A DNA stretch of 64,000 nt from Nocardia brasiliensis (GTDB lineage: Bacteria > Actinomycetota > Actinomycetes > Mycobacteriales > Mycobacteriaceae), in the NCBI RefSeq assembly GCF_011801125.1, contig NZ_CP046171.1, positions 7,130,001 through 7,194,000 on the forward strand, given 5' to 3'. A model generated the notes under the pieces. That model was not told where the DNA came from. It worked only from the letters and a program-made list of their open reading frames with translations, and searched no databases. Position numbers and translations under genes: made by a program. Below, in pieces: positions 9,063 through 19,725 of this stretch (positions are counted from its first letter, which is position 1; every line of letters begins with the position of its first letter).

Positions 9063-10139
9063 TTACCCGTTAGTTGGGTTTGGTCGAGTGGTGGCGTCGT
9101 ACGCGCCGCCCTGGTAGCTACCGAGGTCGCTGTTGTTATAGGCCATCACCTGCGTATCGTCGTTCTGCGCAAGTGACTCCCGAATCGCGACCTGAGCCGC
9201 GTGCGGGAGGGTGTGCATGATCTCGCGGACGCGCTCTTTGCGGCGCAGCACGGCCTGCCGCACCGGCATGCCGGGGGTCGCCTGCATCTGCGGGATGATG
9301 CCCTCGACCTCTTCGGCGCCGCCGTGGTGATGACCCGCGTCGAACATCGCTTGCTCGCGCGCCATCTGGGCCTCGTCCTTCTCCTCGGACATGCCGATCG
9401 GGCCCTGCATGCGGCCGTTGAGGAACTGCTTGACCACCGGCTCCTCGGAGGTGAGCAGCACCTCGCGCGGGCCGAACATGACCAGCTGGCGACGGAACAG
9501 CATGCCGATGTTGTCCGGCACGGTGCGGGCCAGGTTGATGTTGTGCGTGACGATCAGAATCGTGGCGTCGATCTGTGCGTTGATATCGATCAGCAGCTGG
9601 CTCAGGTACGAGGTGCGGACCGGGTCGAGGCCGGAGTCCGGCTCGTCGACGAGGATGATCTGCGGATCGAGCACCAGGGCGCGGGCCAGCCCCGCGCGCT
9701 TGCGCATACCGCCGGAGATCTCGCCGGGCAGCTTGCCCTCGGCGCCGAGCAGACCGGTCAGCTCGAGCTTCTCCATGACGATCTTCTTGATCTCGGACTC
9801 GGACTTCTTCGTGTGCTCACGCAACGGGAACGCGACATTGTCGAAGAGGTTCATCGAGCCGAACAGCGCGCCGTCCTGGAACAGCACGCCGAAAAGTTTG
9901 CGGATCTCGTAGAGCTCCTTGTTGGAGCAGGTGGTGATGTCGGTATCGCCGATATAAATCGAGCCGCGCTCCGGGCGCAGCAGTCCGATCAGCGACTTCA
10001 GGAACACCGACTTACCCGTACCCGACGGGCCGAGCAGGGCGCTGACCTCACCGGACGGCAGCGTCAGGGAGACGTCCTGCCAAATTCGCTGCGAACCGAA
10101 GGACTTCGTAACACCCTCGGTCCTGACCTCGACGCCCAC
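9063..10139 (-). CDS. mceG: ABC transporter ATP-binding protein MceG (Mkl/MlaF type)
   Basis: 358 residues. Walker A GPSGTGKS (37-44), signature ISGGMRKRAG (from 141), Walker B IILVDEP (161-167) and the H-loop THN are all intact. A ~110-residue C-terminal extension beyond the ATPase core is typical of MceG/Mkl. GTG start with GGAGG 5 nt upstream. It powers the Mce/YrbE lipid importer. In M. tuberculosis the orthologue (Rv0655) also sits near rplJ-rplL but away from any yrbE-mce genes. Here it heads the operon, so the ATPase is co-expressed with its transporter. Confidence 0.93.
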   Translation of the reverse strand: MGVEVRTEGVTKSFGSQRIWQDVSLTLPSGEVSALLGPSGTGKSVFLKSLIGLLRPERGSIYIGDTDITTCSNKELYEIRKLFGVLFQDGALFGSMNLFDNVAFPLREHTKKSESEIKKIVMEKLELTGLLGAEGKLPGEISGGMRKRAGLARALVLDPQIILVDEPDSGLDPVRTSYLSQLLIDINAQIDATILIVTHNINLARTVPDNIGMLFRRQLVMFGPREVLLTSEEPVVKQFLNGRMQGPIGMSEEKDEAQMAREQAMFDAGHHHGGAEEVEGIIPQMQATPGMPVRQAVLRRKERVREIMHTLPHAAQVAIRESLAQNDDTQVMAYNNSDLGSYQGGAYDATTRPNPTNG

Positions 10140-10327
10140 GCCAACCTCCAGAATTATTCAGCGAGCAGCCCACCGGCGAACCGCGTGCTGGGTTCCGCGG
10201 TGTGTCACGTCACAGTGGGTTCGGCCACTGTATCTCATGACCGAGACGGCGCACAGCCCAACCTGACTGAAGAGTAACCTCGTTTCACTCGCAATTTCCG
10301 CATTGTTGGCGAAGGGCTTCGCGAATA

Positions 10328-10362
10328 GCAAAACGGGCGGCCCCCAAGAGGGGACCGCCCGT
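10328..10362 (-). terminator. Rho-independent terminator of rplJ-rplL
   Basis: A GC-rich hairpin (ACGGGCGGTCCCC / GGGGGCCGCCCGT on the minus strand, one bulge) ends at 10333 and is followed by TTTT. It lies 20 bp downstream of the rplL stop and separates the ribosomal operon from the mce operon. Confidence 0.8.
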
Positions 10363-10381
10363 CGGCGTAAAACGGTCGGAA

Positions 10382-10762
10382 TTACTTGACCGAGACCTTG
10401 GCGCCGGCTTCTTCCAGCTTCGCCTTGGCAGCCTCGGCGGCGTCCTTGGCGACCTTCTCCAGGATCGGCTTCGGGGCGCCCTCGACCAGGTCCTTGGCTT
10501 CCTTCAGGCCCAGGCCGGAGACGATCTCGCGGACCACCTTGATGACCTGGATCTTCTTGTCGCCGGCACCCTCGAGGATGACGTCGAACTCGTCCTGCTC
10601 CTCGGCGGCGTCGGCCGGAGCGGCAGCGCCACCCACGGCGGCGACGGCGACCGGAGCAGCCGCGGTGACCTCGAACTTCTCCTCGAACTTCTTCACGAAG
10701 TCCGACAGCTCGAGCAGGGTCATGCTGCCGAAGGTCTCGAGCAGTTCGTCAACGTTGGCCAT
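10382..10762 (-). CDS. rplL: 50S ribosomal protein L7/L12
   Basis: 126 residues, usual length. The N-terminal dimerisation domain is followed by an Ala/Gly/Val hinge (about 34-53) and the conserved C-terminal domain ([30 protein letters not shown]), which recruits translation factors. It is the stalk protein, with L10 as anchor. Strong SD (GAAAGGAA) upstream of the ATG. Follows rplJ after 65 bp. Confidence 0.98.
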   Translation of the reverse strand: MANVDELLETFGSMTLLELSDFVKKFEEKFEVTAAAPVAVAAVGGAAAPADAAEEQDEFDVILEGAGDKKIQVIKVVREIVSGLGLKEAKDLVEGAPKPILEKVAKDAAEAAKAKLEEAGAKVSVK

Positions 10763-10827
10763 GATGTTGTTCCTTTCGGTAGTTGTTGTCGTCGAGGGCG
10801 AATCGCGCGCGAATCACCCCGCAGGGG

Positions 10828-11373
10828 TTATTCAGCGGCAGCGGTTTCGCCACCGGATTCGGCCTGCTTCTTCTCCACGAGCGCGGCGGCCAGGCGGGCC
10901 ACCTGCGAGGCGGGAGCGTTGAACAGACCGGCGGCCTTGGCCATGTTGCCCTTCATCGCGCCGGCCAGCTTGGCCAGCAGGACCTCGCGGGACTCCAGGT
11001 CGGCGATCTTCTCGACCTCGGCAACGGACAGCGCGGCGCCGTCCATGTAGCCGCCCTTGATGATGAGCGCCTTGTTGTCCTTCGCGAAGGTCTTGAGGGC
11101 CTTCGCGGCGTCGACGGGCTCACCGCTGATGAAGGTGATCGCGGTCGGGCCGACGAACAGCTCGTCGAGACCTTCCACGCCCGCCTCGGCGGCGGCACGC
11201 TTGACCAGGGTGTTCTTGGCGACGGAGTACGTGGCTCCGGCGCCGAGCGCACGCCGCAGCTCGGTGAGCTTGCCGACCGAAAGGCCACGGTATTCCGTGA
11301 CAACGGTGGCCGTCGAGCTCTTGAACTGCTCCGCGATCTCCTCGACCGCGGTGACCTTCTCGGGTTTCGCCAT
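10828..11373 (-). CDS. rplJ: 50S ribosomal protein L10
   Basis: 181 residues. The N-terminal rRNA-binding domain ([19 protein letters not shown]) and Ala-rich C-terminal stalk-binding helix are recognisable. GAGGAGG lies 5-6 nt before the ATG. L10 anchors L7/L12 dimers to 23S rRNA. It is expressed with rplL, and probably autoregulated through the leader (see the hairpin at 11431-11468). Confidence 0.98.
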   Translation of the reverse strand: MAKPEKVTAVEEIAEQFKSSTATVVTEYRGLSVGKLTELRRALGAGATYSVAKNTLVKRAAAEAGVEGLDELFVGPTAITFISGEPVDAAKALKTFAKDNKALIIKGGYMDGAALSVAEVEKIADLESREVLLAKLAGAMKGNMAKAAGLFNAPASQVARLAAALVEKKQAESGGETAAAE

Positions 11374-11430
11374 ACTTCGCCTCCTCTCTGATGGTCGGTT
11401 CGTTACGAACTACCGATCAGGGGCACGGCG

Positions 11431-11468
11431 ACAAAACAAACGCCCCGGACGCAAGGCGTTCCGGGGCG
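11431..11468 (-). promoter_or_regulatory. Terminator-like hairpin in the rplJ leader (candidate L10 leader attenuator)
   Basis: A perfect 9-bp stem, CGCCCCGGA/TCCGGGGCG (11441-11449 with 11460-11468), is followed on the minus strand by TTTGTTTTGT, just 58 bp before the rplJ start. No gene ends here in that direction, so the hairpin sits inside the 5' leader of rplJ-rplL. L10 leaders are known autoregulatory RNAs bound by the L10-L12 complex. Assignment to that class is inference from position and shape. Confidence 0.6.
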
Positions 11469-11831
11469 CAACAGGAATCATCGATCCCGGCGCGATGGCC
11501 CGAATCGGGTTCCCCAGCCTCGGTTCTCCCTGCGTGGGCCGCCGGCAATGTCGCCGGACCTTCGATCGAACCCATGCGGGCTCGACGACCAACGGTCTTC
11601 GGTAGAACGGATTGGGTAGCAATCGAACATGTCGATGACTGCCGTTCAATGTACCCGGACCACCCACCATCTGCCAAAACGGGGTGGCCACAGTTGTCGA
11701 ACAGGGTGAACGCCGTGCGATAACGCACCGATTCTTTTGTGCGCCAGCTCACAAATGGTTCAACAATGTGGCGGATATCGCTCCCCGCAAGTGTTACGCA
11801 GAGTGACAGCAACCTGCTTGACTGCTGAACT
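11469..11831. other. Gene-free divergent spacer between rplJ and the MFS gene
   Basis: No convincing coding region. Minus-strand frames here lack homology and disagree with the local codon bias. The stretch must hold the promoter of the rplJ-rplL leader (minus) and that of the exporter gene (plus). I could not assign either with confidence. Confidence 0.5.
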
Positions 11832-13439
11832 ATGGCAACCTCCATAGTCGATCCACCGATGCTGCTGGAACGACGTCACCAGCGCTTTCTCGCCCTTGCC
11901 GTAATCTGCACGGCCGAACTGTTGGTCATGCTCGACAACACCCTGGTCAACGTGGCGCTACCGTCCATCGGGGTGCAGCTCTCGGCCGGTGTCAGCAGCC
12001 TGCAATGGGTTGTCGACGCGTTCACCCTGACCTTCGCCGGCCTGCTGCTGGCCTTCGGCAATCTCGGCGACCGCTACGGTCGCCGCCGCGTGATGATGAT
12101 CGGCCTGGTCGGCGTGGCCGTCATGTCGGTCGCGGGCGCGCTGTCGGAGTCCATGACCCAGGTCATCGCCGCGCGCGCCGCCATGGGCATCTTCGCCGCC
12201 GCGGTCTTTCCCGCCACCCTCGCGCTGATCATCAACATCTTCACCGAGAAGCGCGAGCGCGCGCTCGCCATCGCGGCCTGGACCGCGGTCGCCGGATTCG
12301 CCATCGCCATCGGGCCGATCTCCGGCGGCTGGCTGCTCACCCAGTTCTCCTGGCACTCGGTCTTCTGGATCAATGTGCCGGTGGCCGCGATCGCGCTGGC
12401 CGCGACGCTCAAATGGGTGCCGGAATCGCGTGCGGCACAGGTCGGCAAGCTCGACCTGCTCGGCATCGTCTTGTCCATCACCGGCATCACGCTGGTCGTG
12501 TGGGCGATCATCGAGGGACCGCGCAACGGCTGGCTCTCGACGATCACCCTCGGGACGGCCGCCTTGGGCGTCGTCCTGCTCGCCGCCTTCATCGCATGGG
12601 AATTGCGCACCCGCGCACCGATTCTCGATATGCGCCTGTTCCGCAATCGCCGTTTCTCGATGCCCGCCCTTGCCATTGCCATCGGCTACTTTTCGATGTT
12701 CGGCTTCCTGTTCCTGATCACGCAGTATTTCCAGGGCGTCCGCGAATACACACCGCTCGAATTCGGTATCGCCTCATTGCCTTTCGCTTTCTCGGTCGCC
12801 CTCGGCGCGCCCATTGCCACGATGCTCGCGCAGAAGGTCGGCACCACGCCGGTCATCGTGACCGGCCTGCTGATCACCGGACTCGGGCTGTACCTGGGCG
12901 GGCAGGTGGACGTCGACAGCAGTTATGTCACCGACGTGCTGCCCTCGATGATCTTCATGGCGCTCGGCCTGGCCATCACGCAGGGACCCGCCACTGAATC
13001 CATCATGGGCGCTTTGCCGTTGGACGAGGCGGGCGCGGGCTCGGCGGTCAACGACACCACCCGCGAGATCGGCGGCACCCTCGGTGTCGCGGTACTCGGC
13101 TCGATCGTGGCCTCGTACTACACGACCCGGATCAGCGCCCGGCTCGAGGCGATCCCGACCACCCTGATGAACGCGAAGGAAAAGGGCCTGGTCGAGGCCA
13201 GCCCGTTGAGCGTGCTGGAACTCCGCAAACGCCCGCTCGCGCCGTTCTTCGAGAGCCAACGCGAAAACCTCATCGTCGCAATGAAATCCGCGGCACTCGA
13301 GGGTTCGCACACCGCCTCGCTGGTGGCGGCGGGGGCGGTGGTAGTCGCCGCCGTCATCGTGGCGCTCTTCCTGCCCTGGGGTGTGCAGGACGGCGAATCC
13401 GTGCTGCTGGGCTGGCGCAAATCGGCCGACGACGAATAG
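11832..13439 (+). CDS. DHA2-family MFS drug exporter (EmrB/QacA type)
   Basis: 535 residues with about 14 transmembrane segments. Motif D1 (LDNTLVNVALPSIG, near residue 37) and motif A (GDRYGRRRVM, near 77) are both intact, as is the central ~60-residue connection typical of 14-TM exporters. Such transporters use the proton gradient to expel drugs or toxic compounds. It stands alone between ribosomal genes with no linked regulator, so the substrate and control are unknown. Confidence 0.88.
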   Translation: MATSIVDPPMLLERRHQRFLALAVICTAELLVMLDNTLVNVALPSIGVQLSAGVSSLQWVVDAFTLTFAGLLLAFGNLGDRYGRRRVMMIGLVGVAVMSVAGALSESMTQVIAARAAMGIFAAAVFPATLALIINIFTEKRERALAIAAWTAVAGFAIAIGPISGGWLLTQFSWHSVFWINVPVAAIALAATLKWVPESRAAQVGKLDLLGIVLSITGITLVVWAIIEGPRNGWLSTITLGTAALGVVLLAAFIAWELRTRAPILDMRLFRNRRFSMPALAIAIGYFSMFGFLFLITQYFQGVREYTPLEFGIASLPFAFSVALGAPIATMLAQKVGTTPVIVTGLLITGLGLYLGGQVDVDSSYVTDVLPSMIFMALGLAITQGPATESIMGALPLDEAGAGSAVNDTTREIGGTLGVAVLGSIVASYYTTRISARLEAIPTTLMNAKEKGLVEASPLSVLELRKRPLAPFFESQRENLIVAMKSAALEGSHTASLVAAGAVVVAAVIVALFLPWGVQDGESVLLGWRKSADDE

Positions 13440-13504
13440 CAGCCGCTGTTCTCGCGCACCCCGCTTCCGCAGGCCGGAGCCGACAACACCGGACCAGCCT
13501 GCCG

Positions 13505-13533
13505 ATTCCCGTCCCCGAACCGGGGGCGGGAAT
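13505..13533. terminator. Shared hairpin between convergent genes
   Basis: ATTCCCGTCCCC pairs with GGGGGCGGGAAT (one G-U) around a short loop. It lies between the MFS stop (13439) and the reductase stop (13535) and could terminate both. Not U-rich. Confidence 0.45.
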
Positions 13534-14060
13534 CACTGCGTCTGCGCTACCAGTCGCCGGAGCAAATCCGCTGCGCCGGTGCGGAACTCGGCGGCCGCGA
13601 CCAGACCGTCCGCGCCGACGTCTTCACGCAGCACCGGCAGCCGGGCCGGGACACCGGGATTCACCGCGGCACCCACGTAACCGAGCACGCCGGCCAAGGT
13701 CGCCATCGCGCCTTCACCGCGGCCGGGAACCGCGACAGTCAGCCAGGCGGTGGGCTTTTCGTAGAGGTCGGCGGTGCCGACGGTCCAGTCCAGCAGATTC
13801 TTGAGGCTGCCGGGCAGGGTGCCCGCGTACTCCGGCGTGCAGAACAGCACCGCGTCGGCGGCGGAAAGGGCTTCGCGCAGCGCGAGAACCGACGGATGCC
13901 CGGTGCCGTCGTCGTCCGGATTGAAAGCCGGAAGCTCGGCGAGTCCGTCGTACCAGCGGGTTTCGATATCGGCCGGGGCGATCGCCTGCACCGTGCGCAG
14001 TGCGGCGGAATTGGTGGAGGCACGGCGCGTGCTCCCGGAGATCAGCAGGACAACGGTCAC
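13533..14060 (-). CDS. NADPH-dependent FMN reductase family protein
   Basis: 175 residues, flavodoxin-like fold. The phosphate loop LISGSTRRASTNSA (about 6-19) and the signature TPEYAGTLPGSLKNLLDW (about 77-94) match the ArsH/ChrR/YieF group, which use NAD(P)H to reduce FMN, quinones or metals. The ATG lacks a strong SD. It is inserted between rplA and the exporter gene, with no obvious functional link to either. Confidence 0.85.
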   Translation of the reverse strand: MTVVLLISGSTRRASTNSAALRTVQAIAPADIETRWYDGLAELPAFNPDDDGTGHPSVLALREALSAADAVLFCTPEYAGTLPGSLKNLLDWTVGTADLYEKPTAWLTVAVPGRGEGAMATLAGVLGYVGAAVNPGVPARLPVLREDVGADGLVAAAEFRTGAADLLRRLVAQTQ

Positions 14061-14105
14061 CTCACGGGCAACGCTCGCCGCCGACGGATTAGTCCGGGAA
14101 TGACG

Positions 14106-14138
14106 AACGGCGGGAACGCGTATCGCGTTCCCGCCGTT
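14106..14138 (-). terminator. Hairpin downstream of rplA
   Basis: A perfect 15-bp stem, AACGGCGGGAACGCG / CGCGTTCCCGCCGTT with a 3-nt loop, lies 22 bp past the rplA stop. It probably ends the rplK-rplA transcript before the FMN reductase gene. There is no clear U tract. Confidence 0.6.
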
Positions 14139-14159
14139 GCGGTCTCATTCGGGTGCTAC

Positions 14160-14873
14160 TTACGCGTCCTCGTCGAGGAGGTTGCGGGTGCGGTTCGGGT
14201 CCACCGGGATGCCCGGTCCGGTGTTCGTCGAAACCGTCACCTTCTTCAGGTAGCGGCCCTTGGCGGTCGACGGCTTGACTCGCAGGATCTCGTCCAGCGC
14301 GGCGCCGTAGTTCTCCACCAGCTTGGCGTCGTCGAAGGACGCCTTGCCGATCACGAAGTGCAGGTTGGCCTGCTTGTCGACGCGGAAGTTGATCTTGCCG
14401 CCCTTGATGTCGTTGACGGCCTTGGTCACATCGGTGGTGACCGTGCCCGTCTTCGGGTTCGGCATCAGGCCGCGCGGGCCGAGGACACGCGCGATCCGGC
14501 CGACCTTGGCCATCTGGTCCGGGGTGGCGATCGCGGCGTCGAAGTCCAGCCAGCCGCCCTGGATCCGCTCGATCAGATCCTCGGCGCCCACGGCGTCCGC
14601 ACCGGCGGCTTCGGCCTCGGCGGCCTTCTCGCCTGCGGCGAACACGATGACGCGGGCGGTCTTACCGGTGCCGTGCGGCAGGTTGACGGTGCCGCGGACC
14701 ATCTGATCGGCCTTGCGGGGGTCGACACCGAGACGCACGGCGACCTCGACGGTCGCGTCGGTCTTGGTGGTGGCGGTCTCCTTGGCCAGCCGCGCGGCGG
14801 CCAGCGGGGAGTACAGCTTGTCGCGATCGACCTTCTCGGCCGCGGCGAGATACGCCTTGCTTCGTTTTGCCAT
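14160..14873 (-). CDS. rplA: 50S ribosomal protein L1
   Basis: 237 residues. Family-conserved blocks are present: [31 protein letters not shown] and the C-terminal strand region before [14 protein letters not shown]1 binds 23S rRNA at the tRNA exit side and can repress its own operon. It follows rplK by 76 bp, so the two are likely cotranscribed. Confidence 0.98.
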   Translation of the reverse strand: MAKRSKAYLAAAEKVDRDKLYSPLAAARLAKETATTKTDATVEVAVRLGVDPRKADQMVRGTVNLPHGTGKTARVIVFAAGEKAAEAEAAGADAVGAEDLIERIQGGWLDFDAAIATPDQMAKVGRIARVLGPRGLMPNPKTGTVTTDVTKAVNDIKGGKINFRVDKQANLHFVIGKASFDDAKLVENYGAALDEILRVKPSTAKGRYLKKVTVSTNTGPGIPVDPNRTRNLLDEDA

Positions 14874-14949
14874 GATTCTCTGTCCTTAATTGTCTGGTTC
14901 AGCCGTGGTTATCGGGCCTGGCCGGCCCTCCCACCATGAGCGGATTCGC

Positions 14950-15384
14950 TCAGCCTTCGACGGTGATACCCATCGAGCGAGCGGTGCCCGCGATGATCTT
15001 CGCCGCCTGATCGATGTCGTTGGCGTTGAGATCTTCCTGCTTGGTCTTGGCGATCTCCCGGACCTGGTCCATGGTGACCTTGGCGACCTTGTTGCGGTGC
15101 GGCTCAGCCGAGCCCTTCTGCACACCGGCGGCCTTGAGCAGCAGCTTGGCGGCGGGCGGGGTCTTCAGCTTGAAGTCGAACGTCCGGTCCTCGTACACCG
15201 AGATCTCGACCGGAATGACGTTGCCACGCTGCGACTCGGTCGCGGCGTTGTACGCCTTGCAGAACTCCATGATGTTGACGCCGTGCTGACCGAGCGCCGG
15301 ACCCACCGGAGGGGCGGGGTTCGCCTGGCCGGCCTGGATCTGAAGCTTGATGATCCCGGCGAGCTTCTTCTTCTTGGGGGGCAT
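14950..15384 (-). CDS. rplK: 50S ribosomal protein L11
   Basis: 144 residues. The N-terminal proline-rich switch ([17 protein letters not shown]), which is the thiostrepton contact region, and the C-terminal rRNA-binding domain ([20 protein letters not shown]) are intact. L11 is part of the GTPase-associated centre and needed for RelA-type stringent activation. The gene follows nusG by 97 bp. Confidence 0.98.
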
Positions 15385-15481
15385 CTTTCTTTCCTAGGTG
15401 TCTGTTTTCCTTGCTCTTTGCAAGTGCTGGTGTTGCGAGCCGCGGCCGGACCGGATGCGTCCGGCGCAGGACGTAACAGGT

Positions 15482-16769
<1,288 letters not shown>

Positions 16770-16835
16770 GTCGATCCTTTCGTCGCTGGCATGCTGGTTC
16801 TTTCGAGCGACCATGCAAGCTGTCGCTACGGAAGG

Positions 16836-16908
<73 letters not shown>

Positions 16909-17162
16909 TCGGTTGGACCGTGTTGGCTGTCCAACCACTGTTCGATATTCAGTTGTACAACTCCGGTGTCACCACATGACACGCGCGCTGCCTTGGCAGT
17001 TGCCGGCCCCGTCGGCGAGTTCTCGCGAACTCGCCTGGAACCAGCCCTACAGAGCAGCGCGCAGCGGCTGGTGACCCCAGAGACCTGAGTGTACGTTACC
17101 GGCCGCGTCGTTAGCTAATCAGGGTCAGCCGACCAGGTCAGAACCGGTTCCCCAGTTGACCG

Positions 17163-18233
17163 TCACGACAACTGCACGGTGGCCGTCGCGCGCCCGAAGA
17201 TCTTGCGCCCCGCCGACTTCGCCACGATGGCGATGACCGCGGTGCGCGTCTCCGGATCCACGGACTTCACCTTACCGGTGTATTCGATTTCGGCGGCCTC
17301 ATCGGTCCCCACATACACGGGACTGGTGAAGCGCACGTTGTATTCCTTGACCGCGCCGGGGTCGCCGAGCCACGAGGTGACGAAGCCACCGCCGAGGCCC
17401 ATGGTGAGCATGCCGTGCGCGACCACGTTGTCCAGGCCGACGAGCTTGATGACGTCGTCGCTCCAGTGGATCGGGTTCGCGTCGCCGGAGACGCCCGCGT
17501 AGTTCACCAGATCGCCGCGGGTGAGCCGGACGGTACGGGCGGGCAGTTCGTCGCCGACCGCGACGCTGTCGAAGCTCAGCGCGCGCTTGCTCGGGGTGAC
17601 CTCGGGCACCGAGGCGATCGGCGGCGGCGTAACGGAGGACTGGATCGCGCGCGGGCGGTGCTGCGGCGCGTCCTCGCCGATGCCGTGCATCAGCACGTTG
17701 CGCACGGCGTCGTTGAGATTGGGGTCGATGTCGCCGCCGCTACGGCCGATCAGCGTGGTGTAGGTGGTGAGCACCAGTTCGTCGTTCTGCGCGGTGACGA
17801 TGTTCTTGGTGACGATGATGTCGCCGCCGAAGGCCTGCCGGAACGAATGCAGGTAGACATCGCAGACCAGCTGATCGCCCACCCGGATCGGGCGGTGGAA
17901 TTCCAGGATCTGGTCGGTCTGCATGATCTGACTCAGGTCGTAGCCCGTGACGATCTGCTCGAACAGCTTGCGCTGGGCCAGAATGCCGACCAGGGAGATG
18001 AAGGTGAGCGGCGCGAGCAGGCCGTCGTAGCCGTACTCCTGCGCGAGGTCCTCGTCCCAGTGCACCGGGTGGTAGTCCTGTACGGCGCGCGCGTACTCGC
18101 GCACCTTCTCGCGGCCGACCTCGTAGTAGTCGTCGACGCGATAGTGGTGACCGACCATGGCGGCCGCGTGTGCGGCGGGGTCCAAAATCTCGTCCGCCTG
18201 AACCGCTTCGTCTGTACCGGTGTTGATTGTCAC
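17163..18233 (-). CDS. hadAB: Fused (3R)-hydroxyacyl-ACP dehydratase HadA-HadB
   Basis: 356 residues from GTG 18233. The N-terminal half (about 20-165) is a MaoC-N/HadA-type hotdog. The C-terminal half (about 215-350) is a catalytic HadB-type MaoC hotdog with the hydratase-2 signature GDANPIHWSDDVIKLVGLDN and the dyad D/H in DANPIHW. The link is a Pro-rich segment (about 190-210). It dehydrates hydroxyacyl-ACP in the FAS-II cycle that extends meromycolic acids. M. tuberculosis has these as separate hadA and hadB, plus hadC. No hadC is seen here; tRNA-Trp follows directly. Confidence 0.92.
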   Translation of the reverse strand: MTINTGTDEAVQADEILDPAAHAAAMVGHHYRVDDYYEVGREKVREYARAVQDYHPVHWDEDLAQEYGYDGLLAPLTFISLVGILAQRKLFEQIVTGYDLSQIMQTDQILEFHRPIRVGDQLVCDVYLHSFRQAFGGDIIVTKNIVTAQNDELVLTTYTTLIGRSGGDIDPNLNDAVRNVLMHGIGEDAPQHRPRAIQSSVTPPPIASVPEVTPSKRALSFDSVAVGDELPARTVRLTRGDLVNYAGVSGDANPIHWSDDVIKLVGLDNVVAHGMLTMGLGGGFVTSWLGDPGAVKEYNVRFTSPVYVGTDEAAEIEYTGKVKSVDPETRTAVIAIVAKSAGRKIFGRATATVQLS

Positions 18234-18375
18234 GGGTGGACTGTACCTATCTGACCCCGTCACCCGGAGTCGGCGGAGCGGAACGACTACGCCGTAGAAG
18301 CGCTCGGCTCCGTCGTTACCGCGTTGGCGGCTGTAACTCTGGTCGCGCTCACTCACTTACCGCTCCGGACCGTGA

Positions 18376-18414
18376 AATGCGTCAGGGCCGGACATAGTGT
18401 CCGGCCCTCGCATT
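18376..18414 (-). terminator. Terminator between rpmG and hadAB
   Basis: An 11-bp perfect stem AGGGCCGGACA/TGTCCGGCCCT with a 3-nt loop, extended by AATGCG/CGCATT. It lies downstream of rpmG and upstream of hadAB, suggesting hadAB has its own promoter. Confidence 0.65.
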
Positions 18415-18489
18415 GGCACGTTCCGAGATTTGCCGGGAGCGGTTCAGGCCCCTGGCGCCGATCCACGCGGCAGCATCACGCGTGGTGGA

Positions 18490-18660
18490 CTAGCGGGATT
18501 CTTTGTGTCCCCGGTGCGTGCCGCAGTTCGGGCAGAACTTCTTCAGCTCCAGCCGATCCGGGTCGTTGCGCCGGTTCTTCTTGGTGATGTAGTTGCGGTG
18601 CTTGCACTGCTCGCAGGCCAAGGTGATCTTTGGCCGGACATCGGTGGACTTCGCGGCCAC
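18490..18660 (-). CDS. rpmG: 50S ribosomal protein L33
   Basis: 56 residues (GTG 18660 to TAG 18490), too short for most gene lists. It contains CEQC (16-19) and CPNC (43-46), so it is the zinc-binding C+ form. The middle ([20 protein letters not shown]) is the family core. AAGAAGGAA lies upstream of the GTG. Located between tRNA-Met and hadAB, matching rpmG2 in M. tuberculosis. Confidence 0.96.
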   Translation of the reverse strand: MAAKSTDVRPKITLACEQCKHRNYITKKNRRNDPDRLELKKFCPNCGTHRGHKESR

Positions 18661-18706
18661 GATATTCCTTCTTTCGGGTCAACCAGATGGTCTGATCGGT
18701 CTTTGG

Positions 18707-18779
18707 TAGCGATGGCCGGACTTGAACCGGCGACACAACGATTATGAGTCGTTTGCTCTACCGACTGAGCTACACCGCC
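18707..18779 (-). tRNA. metT: tRNA-Met (CAT anticodon)
   Basis: A 73-nt cloverleaf. Acceptor GGCGGTG pairs with CATCGCT (two G-U). Anticodon loop CT-CAT-AA, T-arm CCGGTTCAAGTCCGG. The normal paired first base supports elongator Met. It precedes rpmG, as metT does in mycobacteria. Confidence 0.95.
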
Positions 18780-18850
18780 ATGGGGTCGCATTGCCTGGTG
18801 CCGCGCCCAACCTTGGAGATGCCGAGTCGGTCACCACCGGCAATCCGGCG

Positions 18851-18923
18851 AGCCCCCTAACGGAATCGAACCGTTGACCTTTTCCTTACCATGGAAACGC
18901 TCTGCCGACTGAGCTAAGGGGGC
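18851..18923 (-). tRNA. thrT: tRNA-Thr (GGT anticodon)
   Basis: A 73-nt cloverleaf. Acceptor GCCCCCT pairs with AGGGGGC, anticodon loop CAT-GGT-AAG, T-arm AACGGTTCGATTCCGTT. It is 71 bp upstream of tRNA-Met on the same strand, matching mycobacterial thrT-metT order. Confidence 0.96.
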
Positions 18924-19063
18924 ATGACTACTTCCGCACCGAGCTCCGAACACTCGACCCCGGCGCGGCGAAGTCTTGAACGAGATTACACACCTTCGGG
19001 TCCGGACTCCAAACCGGGTGGTCAGAGCCGTTTTGCGGCCGCCGAACGGGCGGCCGCGACGAC

Positions 19064-19555
19064 CTAGCGGTAGTTGACGAACTGCAACGCGATCCCGAAA
19101 TCCTCACCCTTGAGCAACGCGATCACGGCCTGTAGGTCGTCGCGCTTCTTGCTCGACACCCGCAACTCCTCGCCCTGGATCTGCGCCTTGACGCCCTTGG
19201 GGCCCTCGTCGCGGATCTTCTTGGTGATCTTCTTCGCGTGTTCGGTGTCGATGCCCTGCACCAGCGTGCCGGTGATCTTGTGCGTCTTACCCGAGGCGAC
19301 GGGCTCGCCCGCGTCGAAGGCCTTGAGCGAGATATCGCGGCGGATCAGCTTTTCCTTGAATACGTCCAATGCCGCCTTGACCCGCTCCTCGGCCTCGGCA
19401 CTCAGCACGATCTTGTCGTCACCGGACCACTGGATGCTGGCGCCGGTGCCACGGAAGTCGTAGCGGGTGGACAGCTCCTTCTCCGCTTGATGCAGCGCGT
19501 TGTCGACCTCCTGACGGTCGACCTTGCTGACAACATCGAAAGACGAATCGGCCAC
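19064..19555 (-). CDS. yajQ: YajQ family nucleotide/cyclic-di-GMP-binding protein
   Basis: 163 residues from GTG 19555. The family start [20 protein letters not shown] and the end [21 protein letters not shown] are unmistakable, and length equals that of the M. tuberculosis orthologue. YajQ proteins are two-domain ferredoxin-like folds that bind nucleic acid or c-di-GMP in some bacteria. The cellular role in actinomycetes is not settled. Neighbouring tRNA genes are probably independent transcripts. Confidence 0.95.
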   Translation of the reverse strand: MADSSFDVVSKVDRQEVDNALHQAEKELSTRYDFRGTGASIQWSGDDKIVLSAEAEERVKAALDVFKEKLIRRDISLKAFDAGEPVASGKTHKITGTLVQGIDTEHAKKITKKIRDEGPKGVKAQIQGEELRVSSKKRDDLQAVIALLKGEDFGIALQFVNYR

Positions 19556-19725
19556 ACTTCGCTCCTGTCCTGGCGGGTCCAACGGCATATCGACCGGGAC
19601 AACCGGTCACGGTTAAGTTCTACCCCGCGGCGCGCTCGTAGTCCCGCCGCATGGCCGATGGCCAGCCGGTTTGCATTCGGGGTGCGGGTTCGTTGTAAGC
19701 TGCTCTCCGCGCCGAGACGCGCGAC

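Noticed and set aside
11417..11845. 142-codon minus-strand frame between rplJ and the MFS gene
   Set aside because: No SD, weak codon bias and it overlaps the leader hairpin.
15444..15464. GCCGGAC/GTCCGGC hairpin between nusG and rplK
   Set aside because: Short and without a U tract; may be chance in GC-rich DNA.
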